Part shown: one piece after another, positions 4,848 to 8,356 of the stretch
How positions within the stretch are numbered: the stretch's first letter is position 1
Layout of the letters: every line of letters starts with the position of its first letter
From: Coriobacteriales bacterium
Lineage (GTDB): Bacteria > Actinomycetota > Coriobacteriia > Coriobacteriales > UBA8131
Direction of reading: 5' to 3'
Length of the DNA stretch: 8,356 nucleotides
Assembly: GCA_031267175.1 (NCBI GenBank)
Contig: JAIRZP010000033.1
Location: 1 to 8,356, forward strand
The notes under the pieces: generated by a model
Seen by the model: only the letters and a program-made list of their open reading frames with translations
The model's database searches: none
Told to the model about the DNA's origin: nothing
Position numbers and translations under genes: made by a program

Positions 4848-7155
4848 CAGCGTCCGTATCGGATTGTTCCGGGGCGTTTGGCTGAGCGTCCTGCCCGTTT
4901 TGCGCCGGAGTGTCCGGCTCAGCAGGGTTTTGACCTGGCTGCTCTACAGGGTCTTGATTCTGTACAAGCGGCTGTTCTCCAACGGGAACCTGATTCTGTG
5001 CAGGCGGCTGCTCAATGGGAACCTGATACTGGGGCTGTTCTCCCATCAAATCCTCCAGCTTCACGCGCCCAGCAAAGACATCCTCGAGCGTATACCGTCG
5101 GCCGTTTGCCTTGACAGGCTCACCGCCGGGGCCAAGGCTCCCAGGAACAGCGCCGCCAACCGGTAACGGAACAGTGCCCGGAGCCCCTGCCTGTGCCCCG
5201 GGCTGTGCGAGCGCCGCGTTCTGCGACGCCTCTATCCGCTTGCGCTCGTCCTCTTCTTCCTGCTTGCGCAGCTCCTCGGCCTTATGCGCGAGAATCTCGT
5301 CCTCATGCTCCAAGTAGACGTCCCAGGTGTTATCGAGCAGGGCCTCAAGCGCCTCGTTCTCGACCGTCTCACGCTCCAGCAGAATACTGGCCATGAGGTT
5401 CATCTGTTCGCGACGCTCGTCCAGCACGGCCCAGGCACGGTCATGGGCCTTGCGCATTATTTTGGCGACCTCTTCGTCGATACGCCGCGCGGTCTCATCG
5501 GAATAATCCGGCGTGGCACCGTAGTCGCGGCCCAGGAACACCTCATGGTTGGCCTCGCCGTAGACCTGCGTGCCCAACTCCTCGGTCATGCCAAAGCGCG
5601 TGACCATCTGCCGTGCCATTTTCGTGGCGCGCTCCAGGTCATTGGAGGCACCCGTGGTGATGTCGTTGCAGAAGATCTCCTCGGCAACCCGTCCGCCCAG
5701 GAACACCGCCAGGTCGTCAAACATCTCCTCGCGGGAGTTGAGGAAGCGGTCCTCACTCGGCAGCGAGAGGGTATAGCCCAGGGCCTGCCCCCGGCTGATG
5801 ATGGAAATCTTATGCACCGGGTCGGAGTTTTCCAGTATGTGCCCCACGAGGGCATGGCCGCTCTCGTGGTAGGCGATGATGTTCCTCTCCTTGTCGGTGA
5901 TTATCCTGCCCTTGCGCTCGGGCCCCGCAATCTCGCGCTCCATGGCCTCGGAAAGCTCGGTCATGGTGATGAGCTTCTTGTTTTTACGCGCGGTGAGAAG
6001 GGCCGCTTCGTTCATGAGATTAGCCAGGTCGGCGCCGGTGAATCCCGGGGTGAGCTTGGCCATGGCCTCCAGGTCAACGCTGTGTGCCAGCGGTTTGCCC
6101 TCCGAGTGCACGGTCAGGATCTGCTTCCGGCCCTTGAGATCGGGGCGATCGACGACAATCTGACGGTCAAAGCGCCCGGGACGCAGGAGCGCCGGGTCGA
6201 GGATGTCCACGCGGTTGGTCGCGGCAATCAGTATGACGGAGGAGTTCTCCTCAAAGCCGTCCATCTCTACGAGCAGCTGGTTGAGGGTCTGCTCGCGCTC
6301 GTCATGCCCGCCTCCCAGGCCGGCACCGCGTTGACGCCCGACGGCATCGATCTCGTCGATAAAGATAATGGAGGGAGCGCTCTCCTTGGCCTTTTCAAAG
6401 AGGTCGCGCACACGCGAGGCCCCCACGCCAACAAACATCTCCACAAAATCCGAGCCTGAGATGGAGAAGAAGGGCACGCCGGCCTCGCCGGCCACCGCAC
6501 GGGCCAGAAGGGTCTTGCCGGTTCCCGGAGGGCCAACCAACAGTACGCCCCGCGGGATCTTTGCGCCCAGCTCCTGAAAACGCGCGGGGCTCGAGAGGAA
6601 GTCCTTGATCTCCTGCAGCTCTTCCACGGCCTCGTCTATGCCGGCCACGTCGGTAAAACGGGTCTTGGGCTGCTCGGCAATGGCCTTTTTGGTCTTGGTC
6701 TTGCCGAGGCCCATCTGGGTCCTGTTGGCCTGACTGAACTGCGTGTAGACAAACCAGATAAGAAATCCAAACAAAAGCAGCGGTACACCGTAACTCAGGA
6801 TGGTCATCCAGAAGTTAGGATCCGAGACGCTCACGTTGTAGTTGATCTCGGGATGAGCGGCCATCAGTTCGTTGAGGCTGTCCTCGCCCACGTAGGTTGC
6901 CGTAAAGGGCAGGGGCTCGCTCTCCGCGCCGGTGTCGGCACCGGTATAATAGCCGGTGAGTGAGCCGCTGATGGCGTTATAGGTAACCTCGGTTACCAAG
7001 TTATCGTCCACAGCATTGACGAATTCGCTGGTGGTGAGGGAGTCGGGCTGCGTGGTCTCCTGGCTCGCGTTATTAAGCTGAGAACCAATGAGGAATACCA
7101 ACACCAGCAGGAGTATTCCGTATATTATCCAGGTCCTGGTCTTAGGGTTCTTCAC
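4831..7155 (-). CDS. ftsH: ATP-dependent zinc metalloprotease FtsH with long C-terminal tail
   Basis: FtsH is a membrane-anchored hexameric AAA+ protease that extracts and degrades membrane and regulatory proteins. The 774 residues show TM1 (about 9-25), an extracytoplasmic domain (about 26-114), TM2 (about 115-140), Walker A GPPGTGKT (208-215), Walker B IIFIDEID (263-270), the arginine-finger region RPGRFDR (325-331), the zinc site HESGH (430-434; usually HEAGH) and the third ligand region NDLERAT (505-511). The start is GTG at 7155, with AAGGA 8 bases upstream. Most FtsH proteins end near 600-670 residues. Here a charged, probably coiled segment (625-645) is followed by an Ala/Gly/Pro-rich stretch, a non-repetitive island NGRRYTLEDVFAGRVKLEDL (684-703) and a Pro/Gln tail with three imperfect repeats. 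It lies 35 bases after hpt, probably in one operon. Confidence 0.97.
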   Translation of the reverse strand: MKNPKTRTWIIYGILLLVLVFLIGSQLNNASQETTQPDSLTTSEFVNAVDDNLVTEVTYNAISGSLTGYYTGADTGAESEPLPFTATYVGEDSLNELMAAHPEINYNVSVSDPNFWMTILSYGVPLLLFGFLIWFVYTQFSQANRTQMGLGKTKTKKAIAEQPKTRFTDVAGIDEAVEELQEIKDFLSSPARFQELGAKIPRGVLLVGPPGTGKTLLARAVAGEAGVPFFSISGSDFVEMFVGVGASRVRDLFEKAKESAPSIIFIDEIDAVGRQRGAGLGGGHDEREQTLNQLLVEMDGFEENSSVILIAATNRVDILDPALLRPGRFDRQIVVDRPDLKGRKQILTVHSEGKPLAHSVDLEAMAKLTPGFTGADLANLMNEAALLTARKNKKLITMTELSEAMEREIAGPERKGRIITDKERNIIAYHESGHALVGHILENSDPVHKISIISRGQALGYTLSLPSEDRFLNSREEMFDDLAVFLGGRVAEEIFCNDITTGASNDLERATKMARQMVTRFGMTEELGTQVYGEANHEVFLGRDYGATPDYSDETARRIDEEVAKIMRKAHDRAWAVLDERREQMNLMASILLERETVENEALEALLDNTWDVYLEHEDEILAHKAEELRKQEEEDERKRIEASQNAALAQPGAQAGAPGTVPLPVGGAVPGSLGPGGEPVKANGRRYTLEDVFAGRVKLEDLMGEQPQYQVPIEQPPAQNQVPVGEQPLVQNQDPVEQPGQNPAEPDTPAQNGQDAQPNAPEQSDTDADDRQR
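4933..5031 (-). repeat. Three imperfect tandem coding repeats in the FtsH tail
   Basis: Residues 709-719, 720-731 and 732-741 of FtsH are QYQVPIEQPPA, QNQVPVGEQPLV and QNQDPVEQPG. At DNA level the units are 33, 36 and 30 bases and still share runs such as CAGAATCA and CAGGTTCCC. All length changes are multiples of three, so the frame is kept. The tail is predicted to be disordered and cytoplasmic. Confidence 0.75.
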
Positions 7156-7190
7156 TCTGTGCTTCCTTTTCTAGTATCCATGCCAGGGCC

Positions 7191-7751
7191 TCATGCGTAT
7201 ACCGAAGGCTCAAGTACCCCAATGTAGGGAAGATTGCGATAGCTCTCGTTATAGTCCAGACCGTATCCCACGACAAACTCGTCCGGGCAGATGAGGCCCA
7301 CATACTTGCAGCTCACATCGGTCTGCTGTTTGCCCTCCTTAAAGAGCAGGGTGGCGACCTCTATGGAAAGCGGGTTACGGCTCTTGAGGTTTTTGAGGAG
7401 GTATTTGAGGGTGAGGCCGCTGTCAAGGATGTCCTCGACGATGATGATATGGCGCCCCTCCACCGAGACGCTGAGGTCCTTGATGATGCGGACCACGCCG
7501 GAACTCTTGGCACCATCGCCATAGCTCGACACGGCCATGAAGTCTATCTCGACATGGCCTTCGATGGCGCGCACCAAATCGGCCATGAAGATAAAGGCCC
7601 CTTTGAGCACCGTAACGAGCAGCAGTTTTTGTCCTGCGTAATCTCTGGCAATCTGCCCGCCTATGCGTTTGACGACTTCTTCAAGCTCGGTCTCGTCAAA
7701 AAGAACTTCGCGTATGTCTGGAGGCAGCGGCGCTGCTCCTTTTTCTGGCAT
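7191..7751 (-). CDS. hpt: Hypoxanthine phosphoribosyltransferase
   Basis: This type I phosphoribosyltransferase salvages hypoxanthine (and usually guanine) with PRPP to IMP or GMP in the cytosol. It has 186 residues, a typical length. Visible are VLKGAFIFMADL (48-59), the flexible-loop segment SSYGDGAKSSG (75-85), the PRPP-binding motif IIIVEDILDSGLTL (102-115, with Glu106, Asp107 and Asp110), and the base-binding C-terminus PDEFVVGYGLDYNESYRNLP (156-175). The ATG at 7751 has AGGGAG (7756-7761) just upstream. It precedes ftsH by 35 bases, the pairing seen in many Gram-positive genomes; the tilS gene usually found before it is not here. GMP made by salvage can feed the GTP used by FolE, but that link is inference. 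Confidence 0.96.
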   Translation of the reverse strand: MPEKGAAPLPPDIREVLFDETELEEVVKRIGGQIARDYAGQKLLLVTVLKGAFIFMADLVRAIEGHVEIDFMAVSSYGDGAKSSGVVRIIKDLSVSVEGRHIIIVEDILDSGLTLKYLLKNLKSRNPLSIEVATLLFKEGKQQTDVSCKYVGLICPDEFVVGYGLDYNESYRNLPYIGVLEPSVYA

Positions 7752-7871
7752 TCTGCTCCCTGGGTTCTCTCAATAAAGGGGCTTCTCATGCCGTGCGCGG
7801 TTGATAAGGTGCAAGGCAGAGAGCAGACCCCAAGCAAAACGGTCACTTTGGGCCGGTAGGCTCAAACGCCT

Positions 7872-7877
7872 ATTGTA
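7872..7877 (-). promoter_or_regulatory. Possible -10 element upstream of hpt
   Basis: On the minus strand GATACAATAG contains TACAAT, 5 of 6 match to TATAAT, about 120 bases before the hpt ATG. No good -35 stands at 16-18 bases. The region 7752-7990 is the only sizeable gap before the hpt-ftsH-fol genes and is the natural place for the operon promoter, but this element is only a candidate. No other gene, riboswitch or clear terminator is visible in the gap. Confidence 0.3.
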
Positions 7878-7937
7878 TCCGTTCTTGCAGCAAATAGCAG
7901 GGAGAGAAGCGCATATAGTTACAGAAATGTTGGGACA

Positions 7938-7958
7938 AGGTCATATCCAGGTCATATC
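7938..7958. repeat. 10-base direct repeat AGGTCATATC in the gap upstream of hpt
   Basis: AGGTCATATC occurs at 7938-7947 and 7949-7958, a period of 11 bases, close to one helical turn. It lies about 60 bases upstream of the candidate hpt -10. Two binding sites one turn apart could serve a regulator, but such a short repeat may also be chance. Confidence 0.35.
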
Positions 7959-7990
7959 GGGGCTTGGAGATAGACGCAAGGGCTGTCCCG

Positions 7991-8356
7991 CTACGCGAAC
8001 AGCGGTATTCTCCCCAAAAGAAACTCTTCAAGGGAGCAGCTCTCATCACCTATAACCAGCGAGGACGCCCCTGGGTTCTGCTTCAAAAATGCCTTGATGC
8101 CTCCGAGGCCCTTGATGGCGCCGCTCTTTACCTCAATGGCAGTGAGCAGCGATGCCTTTCTGATGACGAAATCCACCTCTTCTCCCTTTTTTGATCTCCA
8201 CCAGAAAAGCTCAAAGTCTTCCTCTCTGGCGCGCGCGATGAGATAAGCCCCCACGGCACTTTCTACCAGATGCCCCCTCTTGGCGGGGTCCTTTATCAGT
8301 AACTCCCTGCTTGACCCAGTGGCGTAGGTCATAAGGGAGGTGTCATGTACCATCAG
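7991..8356 (-). CDS. DUF4143-type ATPase, C-terminal part only
   Basis: This is the last 121 codons of a protein whose start lies beyond the right edge; the frame is open to position 8356 and the first visible Met (8353) need not be the start. The sequence matches the C-terminal DUF4143 region of a widespread bacterial and archaeal family in which an N-terminal AAA+ ATPase is followed by a PD-(D/E)XK-nuclease-like domain. Counting from the Met at 8353, the marks are HLVESAVGAYLI (28-39), FWWRSKKGEEVDFVI (50-64) and AIEVKSG (72-78), i.e. the E-V-D-F ... I-E-V-K pattern of that fold. The cellular role of this family is not established. The end ...GRIPLFA is a normal family ending, so there is no sign of truncation at this side. 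It is 239 bases from hpt and probably a separate unit. Confidence 0.8.
   Translation of the reverse strand: MMVHDTSLMTYATGSSRELLIKDPAKRGHLVESAVGAYLIARAREEDFELFWWRSKKGEEVDFVIRKASLLTAIEVKSGAIKGLGGIKAFLKQNPGASSLVIGDESCSLEEFLLGRIPLFA

Noticed and set aside
5284..6459. 391-codon open frame on the plus strand
   Set aside because: It is antisense to the AAA+ and protease domains of ftsH, has no recognisable domain, and arises from GC-rich codon use.
7661..7846. 61-codon minus-strand frame over the hpt start
   Set aside because: It runs out of frame through the start of hpt, has no good ribosome site and no similarity I recognise.
7932..7989. Inverted repeat GGGACA/TGTCCC after the DUF4143 gene
   Set aside because: The 6-base arms are 46 bases apart and no T-run follows, so it does not look like a terminator.

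Overview
This is a compact bacterial chromosome segment in which every recognisable gene lies on the minus strand, so it reads from right to left. The DNA is GC-rich by eye, starts are ATG or GTG, Shine-Dalgarno sites are good and genes overlap by a few bases. The order hpt-ftsH-folE-folP-folK is the housekeeping order of many Gram-positive bacteria, where tilS usually precedes hpt. That order, the RsmI motif variants (DAGMPGISDPG, GGFFPRK) and the type of class II amidotransferase make me lean towards a gut or oral actinobacterium of class Coriobacteriia. This is an impression from memory of such proteins, not a search result.

Layout in the direction of transcription: (1) 8356-7991, the C-terminal part of a DUF4143-type ATPase that enters from outside the window; (2) 7990-7752, an intergenic stretch with a possible promoter; (3) hpt, purine salvage (7751-7191); (4) ftsH, a membrane AAA+ zinc protease with an unusually long Pro/Gln-rich tail (7155-4831); (5) folE (4847-4281), which overlaps the ftsH end; (6) a 163-base AT-rich spacer holding a degenerate tandem repeat; (7) folP (4117-3269); (8) a single reading frame joining FolK (HPPK) to RsmI, a 16S rRNA 2'-O-methyltransferase (3276-1999), which overlaps folP by 8 bases; (9) a class II glutamine amidotransferase-like protein (1851-1054); (10) metY, O-acetylhomoserine sulfhydrylase (862 to beyond position 1), with its own promoter, an inverted repeat over the -10 region and two leader hairpins.

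The central genes make up a folate cluster: FolE makes dihydroneopterin triphosphate from GTP, FolK activates hydroxymethyl-dihydropterin, and FolP joins it to p-aminobenzoate. The aldolase FolB, often found between folP and folK, is absent here. Fusing FolK to RsmI places rRNA methylation and folate synthesis in one polypeptide. MetY begins a separate sulfur/methionine unit.

I found no CRISPR array, phage, insertion sequence, RNA gene or defence island. Most of the window is ordinary housekeeping DNA. The points that deserve a second look are the FolK-RsmI fusion, the Asn-to-Lys change in the amidotransferase oxyanion motif, the FtsH tail, the missing folB and the control region of metY.
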